DNA of 16,178 bases from Candidatus Aminicenantes bacterium UBA2199 (GTDB lineage Bacteria > Acidobacteriota > Aminicenantia > UBA2199): contig DCVB01000122.1 in the NCBI GenBank assembly GCA_002327965.1, positions 20,351 to 36,528 on the forward strand. Direction: 5' to 3'. Both the position numbers and the translations under genes were made by a program. Below, piece by piece: positions 7,478 to 14,821 of the stretch. Under the pieces are notes generated by a model. It worked only from the letters and a program-made list of their open reading frames with translations. It searched no databases and had not been told where the DNA came from. Positions within the stretch are counted from its first letter, which is position 1. Each line of letters starts with the position of its first letter.

Positions 7478-9271
7478 TCACTCCTCGAGTTCCAGCGCGG
7501 CCAGGAAGGCTTCCTGGGGCAGGTCGACCTTGCCGATGCGCTTCATGCGCTTCTTGCCTTTCTTCTGCTTCTCCAGCAGCTTCATCTTGCGCGAAATGTC
7601 GCCGCCGTAGCACTTGGCCAGGACGTTCTTGCGCAGGGCCTTGACCACGGTCTTGGCGATGACGCGCTTGTTGATCGCCGCCTGGATGACCACCTCGAAG
7701 AGCTGGTGCGGGATCACCGCCTTCATCTTGCTGGTCAGCAGGTTGCCGACCGTGTAGGCCTTGTCCTTGTGGACGATGACCGCCAGCGCGTCGACCGGGT
7801 CCTGGTTGATCAGGATGTCCAGCTTGACCAGCGGCGACTCGCGATAATCCTTCAGCGTGTAATCGAACGAGGCGTAGCCCTGCGAGATCGACTTCAGCTT
7901 GTTGAAAAAATCGTACAGCACTTCGGCCAGCGGCAGGTCGTAGGTCAGGATCACGCGCTGCGGGCCGATGTATTCCATCTTCCTGTGAACGCCGCGGCGG
8001 TTCTGCAGCAGCTTCAGCACGTTGCCCAGGAACTCGTCGGGGGTGATGATGATGGCCTCGATGAACGGCTCCTCGATCATCTTGTAGTACTGCGGGTTGG
8101 GCAGCTGCGCCGGCGATTCGATCTCGTAGGTCTCGTCCTTGCTGGAGGTGATGCGGTAGCGCACCGAGGGGGCGGTGGTGACGATCGACAGGGAATATTC
8201 CCGCTCCAGCCGTTCCTGGACGATCTCCTTGTGCAGCAGCCCCAGGAAGCCGCAGCGGAAGCCGATGCCCAGGGCCGGCGACGTTTCCGGTTCGTAGGTC
8301 AGGGAGGAGTCGTTCAGGGTGAGCTTCTCGATGGCCTCGCGCAGCTCCTCGTGGCTGGTGCCCTCCGACGGGTAGAAGCCGGCGAAGACCATGGGCAGGG
8401 GCTCCTTGAACCCGGGCAGCGCGGCCACCGAGGTCTCGCGGGCCAGGGTGACCGTGTCGCCGATCTTCACCTCGGAGATCTTCTTGATGCTGGCAATGAT
8501 ATAGCCGACCTCGCCGGCCTCCAGCGAGTCCAGCGGCAGTGGCTTCGGGGTGTGGACGCCCACTTCGTTGATCTCGTACTCGGTGTTGTTGGAGAGGAAC
8601 TTGATCCGGTCGCCCTTCTTCATGACGCCGTCGATGATCTTGACCAGGATGATCACGCCGCGGTAGGAATCGAACCAGGAATCGAAGATCAGCGCTTTCA
8701 ACGGTTTGGCCGGGTCTCCCGCCGGGGGCGGGATGCGCCCGATGATGGCCGGGATGATCTGGTCGATGCCGGTGCCGGTCTTGGCCGAGACCATCAGCGC
8801 CTCCTGGCGCGGGATGCCCAGGATGCCCTCCATCTGCTCCAGCGACTTGTCCAGCTCGTTGTTGGGCAGGTCGATCTTGTTCATCACCGGGATCAGGGTC
8901 AGGTCGTTCTCCATGGCCAGGTAGGTGTTGGCCACGGTCTGGGCCTCGACGCCCTGGGTGGAGTCGATGACCAGCAGCGCCCCCTCGCAGGCGGCCAGGG
9001 AGCGCGATACTTCATAGGTGAAATCGATGTGCCCGGGGGTGTCGATCAGGTTGAGCAGGTACTCCTCGCCCCGGGCGTCGTGCCAGGTCAGGCGCACGAA
9101 ATGGGACTTGATGGTGATGCCGCGCTCGCGCTCCAGGTCCATGGAGTCGAGCACCTGCTCCTGCATGTCGCGCTTGGCGATGGCATGGGTCGTCTCCAGC
9201 AGGCGGTCGGAGAGGGTCGTCTTGCCGTGGTCGATATGGGCGATGATGGAGAAGTTGCGGATATTCTTCAC
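7478..9271 (-). CDS. lepA: Elongation factor 4 (LepA), ribosome-associated GTPase
   Basis: LepA is a translational GTPase that acts on ribosomes and is linked to back-translocation and 30S maturation. At 597 residues it is full length. GTPase motifs: G1 AHIDHGKTT (11-19), G2 region ERERGITIKSH (48-57), G3 DTPGH (77-81), G4 NKID (131-134), G5 SAK (162-164). The rest follows LepA order, including the LGFRCGFLGLLHKEIVQERL-type domain and the basic C-terminal domain (AKCYGGDISRKMKLLEKQKK) unique to the family. The start is GTG at 9271, which overlaps the TGA of the methyltransferase as GTGA. This co-directional coupling suggests that lepA is translated from the tatA-methyltransferase message. Confidence 0.98.
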   Translation of the reverse strand: MKNIRNFSIIAHIDHGKTTLSDRLLETTHAIAKRDMQEQVLDSMDLERERGITIKSHFVRLTWHDARGEEYLLNLIDTPGHIDFTYEVSRSLAACEGALLVIDSTQGVEAQTVANTYLAMENDLTLIPVMNKIDLPNNELDKSLEQMEGILGIPRQEALMVSAKTGTGIDQIIPAIIGRIPPPAGDPAKPLKALIFDSWFDSYRGVIILVKIIDGVMKKGDRIKFLSNNTEYEINEVGVHTPKPLPLDSLEAGEVGYIIASIKKISEVKIGDTVTLARETSVAALPGFKEPLPMVFAGFYPSEGTSHEELREAIEKLTLNDSSLTYEPETSPALGIGFRCGFLGLLHKEIVQERLEREYSLSIVTTAPSVRYRITSSKDETYEIESPAQLPNPQYYKMIEEPFIEAIIITPDEFLGNVLKLLQNRRGVHRKMEYIGPQRVILTYDLPLAEVLYDFFNKLKSISQGYASFDYTLKDYRESPLVKLDILINQDPVDALAVIVHKDKAYTVGNLLTSKMKAVIPHQLFEVVIQAAINKRVIAKTVVKALRKNVLAKCYGGDISRKMKLLEKQKKGKKRMKRIGKVDLPQEAFLAALELEE

Positions 9272-10362
9272 GGCCGGCCGGCCTCGCCCTGGCGGGGTTT
9301 TTGCCCCTTGACCGCGTATTCGCTGGGGGCGAACAGCAGGCGATTGAGACGGTCGACGTTCTCGTTGAACGGCAGGGCCTGATTCGCGGCGGGGTCGGCC
9401 TCGAGGAGCTTTTCGGCTTCCGGCTCTGGGCCGAACAGGATCTCCACGGCGCTGAAACCCGAGCTTTCCAGCAGATAGCGCATGTATTCCGGATGCAGCG
9501 GGCGCTGGTGGGTCGGATCAAGGAAATAGATGCGGCTGACGGCGAACAAACTCAGGGGGTTGATGGTCTCCAGCAGCAGGACCGCGCCCGGCCTCAGGAC
9601 CCGGAAGCACTCGCAAACGACGCGGCGCAGGTAGTCCGGTTCGAAGTGCTCGATGACCTGGGAGGAAAAGACGCCGTCGAGCGATGCGGCGGCGCGGTTT
9701 TTCAGGAATTCCAGGGCGTCGGCCTTGACGCAGGGGAGATCGCGCGCACGCGCTTCCTCCAGCATCGAGTCGGAAAGGTCAAGCCCCACGGGGCGGCGGC
9801 CTCCGTCGCGCAACAGGGCCATGAATTCACCGCGGCCGCAGCCGATGTCCAGGACTTCGCCGTTGGCGGCGAACAACGGCAGGTACCCGGCCAGGCGGCG
9901 GGCGATCTCCTCGGGACGGCCGCGGAAGCGCTTCTCGAAGTCGGCGTACTGGACGGGCGACAACTGTTCCCGCACCTGGCGCAGCTCGGCGACGGCTTCG
10001 GGGGACGGCTTCTCGGCGATGGATTCCAGCAATCGGCTCAACTTGTTTTCCAGCTGGGCAAAATGGACGAGCAGCGTCCTGAGCAGGGAATACTCGGCCT
10101 CGAGCTTCTCGATCTTCCACTGCAGCGACTTGAAGACCATGGTGGCATGGTTGCTGGCGTAGGCGTCCCATTCCTTGTCCTGGGCGGTGACAAAGGCCGC
10201 CAGCGCTTCTTCGAAGCGGGCAACGCCGGCCTGCGCCTTTTTTTCGCCTTTGCCGAGCCAGCCCCGCCCATGCATGAGCGCCGCCAGGCCGCGCAAACTG
10301 GACTTCAGCTCCTCCTGCCTGGCCTTGCGCTTCTCGACCAGGTCCTCAATTACCCTTCTCAT
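9268..10362 (-). CDS. Class I SAM-dependent methyltransferase with N-terminal coiled coil, surface-polysaccharide type
   Basis: The product is 364 residues. Residues 1-130 are charged and helical and probably form a coiled coil (for example 78-135). A linker, DFEKRFRGRPEEIARRL (141-157), leads into a Rossmann methyltransferase domain: motif I VLDIGCGRGE (170-179), acidic end of strand 2 GLDLS (193-197), DALEFL (215-220), SSQVIEHF (233-240), RVLRPGA (254-260) and LDPTHQRPLHPEYM (281-294). This linker-plus-domain arrangement is typical, from memory, of methyltransferases in O-antigen and capsule loci. The substrate cannot be told. The ATG at 10362 lies inside the 3' end of tatA (17-nt overlap) and has only a weak ribosome site, consistent with coupling. 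Its stop overlaps the lepA start. Confidence 0.87.
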   Translation of the reverse strand: MRRVIEDLVEKRKARQEELKSSLRGLAALMHGRGWLGKGEKKAQAGVARFEEALAAFVTAQDKEWDAYASNHATMVFKSLQWKIEKLEAEYSLLRTLLVHFAQLENKLSRLLESIAEKPSPEAVAELRQVREQLSPVQYADFEKRFRGRPEEIARRLAGYLPLFAANGEVLDIGCGRGEFMALLRDGGRRPVGLDLSDSMLEEARARDLPCVKADALEFLKNRAAASLDGVFSSQVIEHFEPDYLRRVVCECFRVLRPGAVLLLETINPLSLFAVSRIYFLDPTHQRPLHPEYMRYLLESSGFSAVEILFGPEPEAEKLLEADPAANQALPFNENVDRLNRLLFAPSEYAVKGQKPRQGEAGRP

Positions 10363-10528
10363 CCCTGGTTTTGTCTTCGTCCTTTCCTTCGCCCTTGACG
10401 GCGTTCTTGAAGTTCTTGATCCCCTGGCCCAGGCCCTTGCCCAGCTCGGGGAGCTTCCTGCCGCCGAAGAGCAGGGCGATGACGACCACTATCAGCAAAA
10501 TTTCCCAGATTCCCAAGCTTCCGAACAT
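10346..10528 (-). CDS. tatA: Sec-independent protein translocase subunit TatA
   Basis: TatA assembles the transient pore through which folded proteins cross the inner membrane, with TatC as receptor. This is a 60-residue protein with a short N-terminal transmembrane helix (IWEILLIVVVIALL, 7-20), the FGG-R-KLPELGKGLGQ hinge and amphipathic helix (21-35), and a charged tail. The start at 10528 is set by GAGGAG (10539-10534) about 5 nt upstream; an in-frame ATG at 10552 would add 8 polar residues before this ribosome site and is rejected. TatA and TatE cannot be told apart here, and the N-terminus lacks TatB features. tatC is not in the window. It is the first gene of the run leading to lepA. 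Confidence 0.95.
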   Translation of the reverse strand: MFGSLGIWEILLIVVVIALLFGGRKLPELGKGLGQGIKNFKNAVKGEGKDEDKTRDEKGN

Positions 10529-10550
10529 GGTTTTCTCCTCTGTATGAATC

Positions 10551-10579
10551 ATTATATGGGTTTAGCCGGCCCGGGTCAA
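10551..10579 (-). promoter_or_regulatory. Sigma70-type promoter of the tatA-lepA run
   Basis: Read on the minus strand: TTGACC (10579-10574; 5 of 6), a 17-bp spacer, and a perfect TATAAT (10556-10551). The start site would be near 10544. That leaves a leader of about 16 nt which still contains the tatA ribosome site. A GTGACNN heptad array begins 9 bp upstream of the -35. Confidence 0.75.
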
Positions 10580-10588
10580 GTAAATCCA

Positions 10589-10695
10589 GTGACAAGTGAC
10601 GGGTGCGGGAAATCGCGTCCCGGCGCTGCTCCATGCCGGAGGTCGCGCCGCTGCGGCAGGTCCATTGCCGATCCGGGTCACCGGTCACCCGTGAG
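10589..10695. repeat. Inverted GTGACNN heptad arrays
   Basis: The left array is GTGACAA, GTGACGG and GTGCGGG (10589-10609). The right array is GGGTCAC and CGGTCAC plus a degenerate unit (10675-10695), which is the same heptad on the other strand. They bracket a 65-nt GC-rich centre that contains smaller dyads such as GCCGCTGCGGC. The element lies in the divergent tatA/Yip1 intergenic region. The same heptad occurs at 367-387. Confidence 0.65.
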
Positions 10696-10733
10696 TATGG
10701 TCCGCTTTGCCTGCGATCGTCTGCCGCTCTTTG

Positions 10734-10762
10734 TTGACTTTTCCTTTCATTTAGGATATTGA
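10734..10762 (+). promoter_or_regulatory. Tentative promoter of the Yip1-family gene
   Basis: TTGACT (10734-10739) is a good -35. The -10 is unclear: GATATT (10755-10760, 15-bp spacer) or TATTGA (10757-10762, 17-bp spacer). The gene itself has a strong AGGAGG at 10781-10786, 6 nt before its ATG. Confidence 0.4.
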
Positions 10763-10792
10763 TGGTTCTGTTGAAATCATAGGAGGAAAAAG

Positions 10793-11401
10793 ATGAACCT
10801 GATCGAACGAGCGAAAAACATCATTCTGTCCCCGGCCAAGGAATGGGACGTGATCAAGGGCGAAAGCCTGACCATTTCCGACATGTTCATGAAATACGCC
10901 CTGATCCTGGCCGCCATACCCGCCGTGGCCGGCTTCATCGGCTATGTCGTCATCGGCATGTCGTTCGGCGGCCTCGGCACTTTCCGCTGGCCGGTGGGCA
11001 CCGCCCTGGTCTGGGCGATCCTCTCGTATGTCCTCTCGCTGGCCGGCATATTCGTGCTGGCTTTCATCATCGACGCGCTGGCGCCGACCTTCGGCTGCAC
11101 CAAGGACCTCACGGCCGCGGTCAAGATCGCCGTTTTTTCATATACCCCGGCCTGGGTGGCGGGCGTTCTGGGCATCATCCCGGCCCTGTCGGTCCTGGTG
11201 ATCCTGGCCAGCATCTACTCGCTGTACCTGATGTACATGGGCCTGCAGAAGATCAAGGAACCGGCCAAGGACAAGCTGCTGCCGTACTTTATCCTGTCCA
11301 TCGTCGCCCTGATCGTGATCTACTGGCTGGTGGGCTTCATCGTCAGCCGCATCGCCCTGGGCGGCATGGCCGGCCTGATGGGAGGACTGCGCGGCTTCTA
11401 G
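10793..11401 (+). CDS. Yip1-family integral membrane protein
   Basis: The product is 202 residues. The N-terminal stretch NLIERAKNIILSPAKEWDVI (2-21) is the usual lead-in of bacterial Yip1-domain proteins, in which a short cytosolic segment with a SP.xEW motif precedes the membrane domain. About five hydrophobic segments follow (33-56, 67-95, 109-129, 130-150, 162-188). The Gly-rich C-terminus (LGGMAGLMGGLRGF) is normal for the family. Bacterial members have no established function; eukaryotic Yip1 proteins act in membrane traffic, and no such role should be assumed here. AGGAGG at 6-nt spacing fixes the start. It stands alone: divergent from tatA, with its own intrinsic terminator downstream. 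Confidence 0.85.
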   Translation: MNLIERAKNIILSPAKEWDVIKGESLTISDMFMKYALILAAIPAVAGFIGYVVIGMSFGGLGTFRWPVGTALVWAILSYVLSLAGIFVLAFIIDALAPTFGCTKDLTAAVKIAVFSYTPAWVAGVLGIIPALSVLVILASIYSLYLMYMGLQKIKEPAKDKLLPYFILSIVALIVIYWLVGFIVSRIALGGMAGLMGGLRGF

Positions 11402-11427
11402 TCGGAACCGTTCGATCGCCGTTTCAT

Positions 11428-11463
11428 GACCGGGCCGGCCTCGTGCCGGCCCGGTCTTTTTTT
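11428..11463 (+). terminator. Intrinsic terminator of the Yip1-family gene
   Basis: A perfect 12-bp stem, GACCGGGCCGGC (11428-11439) and GCCGGCCCGGTC (11445-11456), with a 5-nt loop CTCGT is followed at once by seven T (11457-11463). It begins 26 nt after the stop codon. The T-tract is the left boundary of the foldback element described next. Confidence 0.93.
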
Positions 11464-11793
11464 GTTCCTCACGTAAATTTGTGCACATGTTTGGGTGAGC
11501 ACAGTCGAGTATAAGGCCAGAGGATCGAGGGTTGGGATAAAATTCCAAGCACCAAGCACCAAATCCCAAATAAATTCCAAGTTCCAAATTCCAATCCCCT
11601 GACGGGGACGTTGTGTCCTAAACGAAAGCCCTTGCAAGTATCTTTTCTTCGTTTGGGTCAAAGTCCCCGCCAGGGGATTGGGTCATTGGAATTTGGAGCT
11701 TATTTGAAATTTGGTGCTTGGAACTTGGTGCTTTAGTCCTACCAGATCGTACGCCTAATCAGTCAAACACTGCACAAATTTGTGAGAGGAGCC
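11464..11793. mobile_element. Candidate non-autonomous foldback (MITE-like) element
   Basis: The ends are inverted copies of TCCTC-N4-AAATTTGTGCA: left 11466-11485, and right on the minus strand 11790-11771. Similarity weakens but continues inwards (GTTTG-NN-TGA on both sides). The element is bounded by T7 (11457-11463) and T8 (11794-11801), which could be a target duplication in the T-tract of the terminator. It is about 330 bp, AT-rich against a GC-rich background, has no credible coding sequence, and contains the CCAANNN hairpin at 11545-11731. No transposase is present, so mobility is inferred from structure only. Confidence 0.55.
11545..11731. repeat. Long imperfect hairpin built of CCAANNN heptads
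   Basis: The left arm has four heptads (CCAAGCA twice, CCAAATC, CCAAATA; 11545-11572), the break AATT (11573-11576), then CCAAGTT, CCAAATT and CCAATCC (11577-11597). The right arm mirrors this as TTGGNNN units (11686-11699 and 11711-11731) with one degenerate unit and a 4-nt break between. Near the centre both arms carry a TCCCC-N4-GGGGA local hairpin (11595-11608 and 11664-11677). Pairing continues inwards through CCTAAACGAA against TTCGTTTGGG (11617-11626 and 11648-11657). Confidence 0.85.
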
Positions 11794-11869
11794 TTTTTTT
11801 TATCCCTCTATTCCCTCCTGTCCGCAGAACGACCGGCGTGGCATGCTTCTCTCCAGCGGCTGGCGGGGG

Positions 11870-13600
11870 TCAGAACGGGAAGAAGACGGGCAACAGCGCC
11901 AGCGTGACCAGGCTGTAGATCAGCAGCAGCGGCAGGCCGGATTTCATGTAATCCAGGAAGCGGTAGCTCCCCGGCCCGTAGACCATCAGGTTCGTCTGGT
12001 AGCCGTGGGGGGTAAGAAAAGCCGCGCTGGCTCCGTAGGCCACGGCCATGATGAAGGGCAGGGGAGAGACCTGCAGGGAAAGGGCCGCGGAATAGGCCAG
12101 GGGAAAGGCCAATGCCGCCGCGGCATTGTTGGTGACCATTTGCGTGAGCAGCAGGGTCAGGAGGTAGATGCCGGTCATGCCGGCCCACGCTCCCTGGCCA
12201 TGGAAGAAGTGCAGGACTCCCTGGGCGATGAGCGCGGAGGCGCCGCTGCTGAACATGACCTTGGAAATGCCCAGCGCCGAACCCACGAGGAGGATGATGT
12301 CCAGGTTGGCGTTGTTGCGCAGGTCCTCGAAACGGAAGTAGCCCAGCAGGATGTAGAGGACCAACAGGATGGCCAGCGAATTGAGCAGCGGCAGCAGCTC
12401 CAGGGCACCGGCCAGGATCGCCGTGATGAACAGCGCCGCCGCCAGGGCGCTGTGCTTCCCGGCCAGGCGCTCTTTCATATCGATCTTGTTGATCAGGATG
12501 AAGTCGTGGTGGGGGTTTTCCCGCTTGGCGAAATCGGGACCGACGGCCAAGAGCAGCGTATCGCCGGCTTCCAGGCGGATCGAGCCGATCTTTCCCGAGA
12601 GTTTCCTGCTGCCCCGGCGCACCGCCACCACCGCGGCGTCGAAACGGGCACGGAAATCGGCGGTTTTTACCTTTTTTCCGAGCAGCACGGACGTGTGCGC
12701 GAGGACCACCTCCAGCAGGTTCTTCTTGAGCAGTCCGATGTTCTCCTCGGTGAAAACGGCCAGGCGGTCGAAGCGGTCGATATCCCGCACCTGATGCACG
12801 TCGCCGACGAAGACCAGGATGTCCCCCGCTTGAATGATTTCCTCGGGGCTTACCGGGGAGAGCAAATGCCCGGCGCGGATGATCTCGGCCAGGAAAAGAC
12901 TCTGCAGGTTGCGGAATTGGTTGGCGGCGACACTCCTGCCGATGTGCGCCGAACCCTCCAATACGCGCGCTTCCAGGAAATAGTTGGCCTGGCTGAGAAC
13001 CGGCGCCGACTCATTGGCCGGCAGCAGCCGGTGGGAAACGAACGTCATGTACAGAAACCCCGCCAGGCAGAGAGGCAGGCCGATCCAGACGAACTGGAAA
13101 AGGGCCAATCCCTTCATCCCGGCCTCGAGCGCCAGGCCGTTGATGATCAGGTTGGTGGAAGTGCCGATCAGCGTCGTGGTGCCGCCGATGATGGCGGCGA
13201 AAGAGAGGGGGATCAGCAGCTTGGCCGGCGGAAAATGGCGGTTGTTCTTCAGCGGCCCAAGAAAGGACGCCGCGACGGCGGTATTGTTCAGGAAAGCCGA
13301 CATGGGGAAAACGACCAGGCATAAGCGAGCCAGGGTCCGTTGCAGCGAATGACCGACCAGGACCATGCGGCTCATCCAGTCGCTGAGCGGTGTCTTCTCG
13401 ATCACCGCCGCGGCCTGCAGGACCAGGACCAGGGTCACCAGGGCGGGATTGACGAACTGCTTCAGAATGTCCGCCGCCGATATCCATCCGGCCAGGAAGA
13501 ATACGAACAGGGCCGCGGCAAAGAGGAATGCCGGATGGGTTCGCGTTCGGGAAAGCAGGATGAACAGCAGGACGATGATCACGATGACGAAGGTGGCGAT
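11870..13600 (-). CDS. SLC13-type (DASS) permease with two RCK_C domains
   Basis: Starting at ATC 13600 the product is 576 residues. It is a sodium-coupled or anion transporter of the SLC13/ArsB-like group: an N-terminal membrane half with LNNTAV (104-109) and GTSTNLIING (146-155), two cytosolic TrkA-C/RCK_C regulatory domains (about 208-275 and 298-370), then a second membrane half with VTNNAAA (489-495) and GYQTNLM (533-539). These SNT-like repeats form the ion and substrate sites. The substrate is unknown; sulfate or dicarboxylate are common for RCK_C-containing members. The start is unusual: GGGAGG (13611-13606) is followed after 5 nt by ATC, and no ATG, GTG or TTG lies at a suitable distance. 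The frame stays open to GTG 13684, but the predicted start site near 13617 would exclude that; GTG 13582 would cut the first helix. Confidence 0.9.
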   Translation of the reverse strand: MATFVIVIIVLLFILLSRTRTHPAFLFAAALFVFFLAGWISAADILKQFVNPALVTLVLVLQAAAVIEKTPLSDWMSRMVLVGHSLQRTLARLCLVVFPMSAFLNNTAVAASFLGPLKNNRHFPPAKLLIPLSFAAIIGGTTTLIGTSTNLIINGLALEAGMKGLALFQFVWIGLPLCLAGFLYMTFVSHRLLPANESAPVLSQANYFLEARVLEGSAHIGRSVAANQFRNLQSLFLAEIIRAGHLLSPVSPEEIIQAGDILVFVGDVHQVRDIDRFDRLAVFTEENIGLLKKNLLEVVLAHTSVLLGKKVKTADFRARFDAAVVAVRRGSRKLSGKIGSIRLEAGDTLLLAVGPDFAKRENPHHDFILINKIDMKERLAGKHSALAAALFITAILAGALELLPLLNSLAILLVLYILLGYFRFEDLRNNANLDIILLVGSALGISKVMFSSGASALIAQGVLHFFHGQGAWAGMTGIYLLTLLLTQMVTNNAAAALAFPLAYSAALSLQVSPLPFIMAVAYGASAAFLTPHGYQTNLMVYGPGSYRFLDYMKSGLPLLLIYSLVTLALLPVFFPF

Positions 13601-13605
13601 GGGGA

Positions 13606-13611
13606 CCTCCC
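13606..13611 (-). promoter_or_regulatory. Ribosome binding site of the permease, pointing to an ATC start
   Basis: GGGAGG on the minus strand ends 5 nt before ATC at 13600-13598. This is the only good Shine-Dalgarno sequence near the first membrane helix. The nearest in-frame conventional start downstream, GTG 13582, is 23 nt away. Confidence 0.5.
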
Positions 13612-13623
13612 GGATGCACTTAA

Positions 13624-13652
13624 TTTGTACTTCAATGGCGGGCTTAATGCAA
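13624..13652 (-). promoter_or_regulatory. Promoter candidate of the permease
   Basis: On the minus strand: TTGCAT (13652-13647), a 17-bp spacer, and TACAAA (13629-13624). The expected start site is near 13617, downstream of both upstream in-frame GTG codons and upstream of the GGGAGG. It is back to back with the glycosyltransferase promoter. Confidence 0.5.
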
Positions 13653-13674
13653 GCCGGCACACCCCGGAGCTCTG

Positions 13675-13703
13675 TTGACCGCACCGGTTTTTTCTGCTAC
13701 AAA
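13675..13703 (+). promoter_or_regulatory. Promoter candidate of the glycosyltransferase pair, predicted leaderless
   Basis: TTGACC (13675-13680), a 17-bp spacer, and TACAAA (13698-13703), then 6 nt to the ATG at 13710. The -10-to-ATG distance is the same as at nadC. The purine run AAGAG ends only 2 nt before the ATG, which is too close for a normal ribosome site. Confidence 0.55.
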
Positions 13704-13709
13704 AGAGCC

Positions 13710-14768
13710 ATGACAGTCGAGCAGTTCCTCCCGGCATTTCACTATGGCGATGCGATCGGGAATTCCGCCCTGGCGTTGCACCGCTTTTTGCTCGCCAGCG
13801 GCGTCGAAAGCCGGCTGGTGGCCATGACCAGCGATGCCGGGGTCAGTGACCAGGCTGTCCGCTTCCAAGACTACCGACTCGATCCCGGCGCCATCAAGAT
13901 CCTGCATTTCGCCGTCGCGTCGCAGTTGACCGATTATTTCCTGGAATTGCCGGGCAAGAAGGTGATGATCTACCACAACATCACCCCGGCCCGTTTTTTC
14001 GCCGGGTTTTCGGATTTTCTGACCGGTTTCACCCACGCCGGCCGGGAGCATTTGCGGCGCCTGAACAACACATTTGACCTGTGCCTCGGCGACTCCACCT
14101 ACAATGCCAACGAATTGCGCGAGCTCGGTTTTGCCAACGTGCGGGTATTTCCCCTACTGGTCGATTTGGGCGAGTATGAGGCCGAAACCAGCAGTGCCTA
14201 CCTGAAATTGCTCCAGAATGACAGGAAGAATATCCTGTTCACCGGCCGCATCATGCCGAACAAGAGGATCGAGGACCTGATCAAAGTCGTTTTTTTCTAC
14301 AAAAAATACATTTCGCCGGCCGTGCGCCTGATCGTTGTCGGCAACACCCGGGCCCTGCCCAAATATTTTCTGGCCGTCCAGGACCTGGCCGCGCGTTTCT
14401 ACCTGACCGCCGAGGATGTCTTTTTCACCGGCCATTTGCCTGCGGACGAGTTTCTTGCCGTGTACCGGCACGCCGACGTTTTCCTTTCCATGAGCGAGCA
14501 CGAAGGCTTTTGCCTGCCGCTCCTGGAGAGCTGCTTCTTCCGTCTGCCGGTACTGGCGTTCAATGCCGGAGCCGTGGCCGAGACCCTGGACGGGGCCGGC
14601 ATGCTGTTCAACGAAAAAAATTCGGCGCTGGTGGCCGGCTTGGTCGACCAAGTCCTCCGGAACGGGCCCCTGTACCGGCAACTGCAGGAGAAGGCCGATG
14701 CCCGTATCCAGCGCTATCGCCTCCAGGCCGATCCGCAACGCCTGCTAGCCTGGCTGCGGGATATGTAG
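13710..14768 (+). CDS. GT4-family (GT-B fold) glycosyltransferase
   Basis: The product is 352 residues. Retaining GT-B enzymes of family 4 transfer a sugar from a nucleotide donor, usually during lipopolysaccharide, capsule or glycolipid assembly at the inner membrane face. The acceptor domain covers about 1-165 (GDAIGNSALALHRFL at 13-27; a YHNITP segment at 88-93). The donor domain begins at ILFTGRIMPNKR (175-186), whose Arg180 and Lys185 fit the diphosphate-binding pair. It includes FFTGHLP (238-244) and the EX7E motif (Glu265 to Glu273 in EHEGFCLPLLE). ATG 13710 is preferred because the protein then starts directly with the first strand. The frame is open further upstream only as an overlap with the divergent permease region. 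It precedes a second GT4 gene by 53 nt. Confidence 0.92.
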   Translation: MTVEQFLPAFHYGDAIGNSALALHRFLLASGVESRLVAMTSDAGVSDQAVRFQDYRLDPGAIKILHFAVASQLTDYFLELPGKKVMIYHNITPARFFAGFSDFLTGFTHAGREHLRRLNNTFDLCLGDSTYNANELRELGFANVRVFPLLVDLGEYEAETSSAYLKLLQNDRKNILFTGRIMPNKRIEDLIKVVFFYKKYISPAVRLIVVGNTRALPKYFLAVQDLAARFYLTAEDVFFTGHLPADEFLAVYRHADVFLSMSEHEGFCLPLLESCFFRLPVLAFNAGAVAETLDGAGMLFNEKNSALVAGLVDQVLRNGPLYRQLQEKADARIQRYRLQADPQRLLAWLRDM

Positions 14769-14782
14769 CCCATGGCCATGGG
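14769..14782. other. 14-bp perfect palindrome between the two glycosyltransferase genes
   Basis: CCCATGGCCATGGG begins at the base after the TAG of the first glycosyltransferase gene. It has no loop, so it is a dyad site rather than a good hairpin. No function is evident. Confidence 0.4.
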
Positions 14783-14821
14783 TGCCGCAGGGCAAGAAGC
14801 GAAATCGAGATCGGAGAAAAC

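Noticed and set aside
6989..9382. 797-codon plus-strand frame opposite lepA and the sulfatase-like gene
   Set aside because: Its translation is Gln-, Asp- and Leu-rich with no family signature, and it lies antisense to two well-supported genes.
10529..10552. ATG 10552 as start of tatA
   Set aside because: The strong GAGGAG lies between the two ATGs and serves the one at 10528, where TatA proteins normally begin. The predicted transcript start near 10544 also excludes it.
11802..11869. Terminator of the permease gene
   Set aside because: Only a short CCAG/CTGG dyad is seen and no T-tract follows on the minus strand.
11843..13324. 493-codon plus-strand frame opposite the permease
   Set aside because: Highly charged shadow sequence, antisense to a clear transporter.
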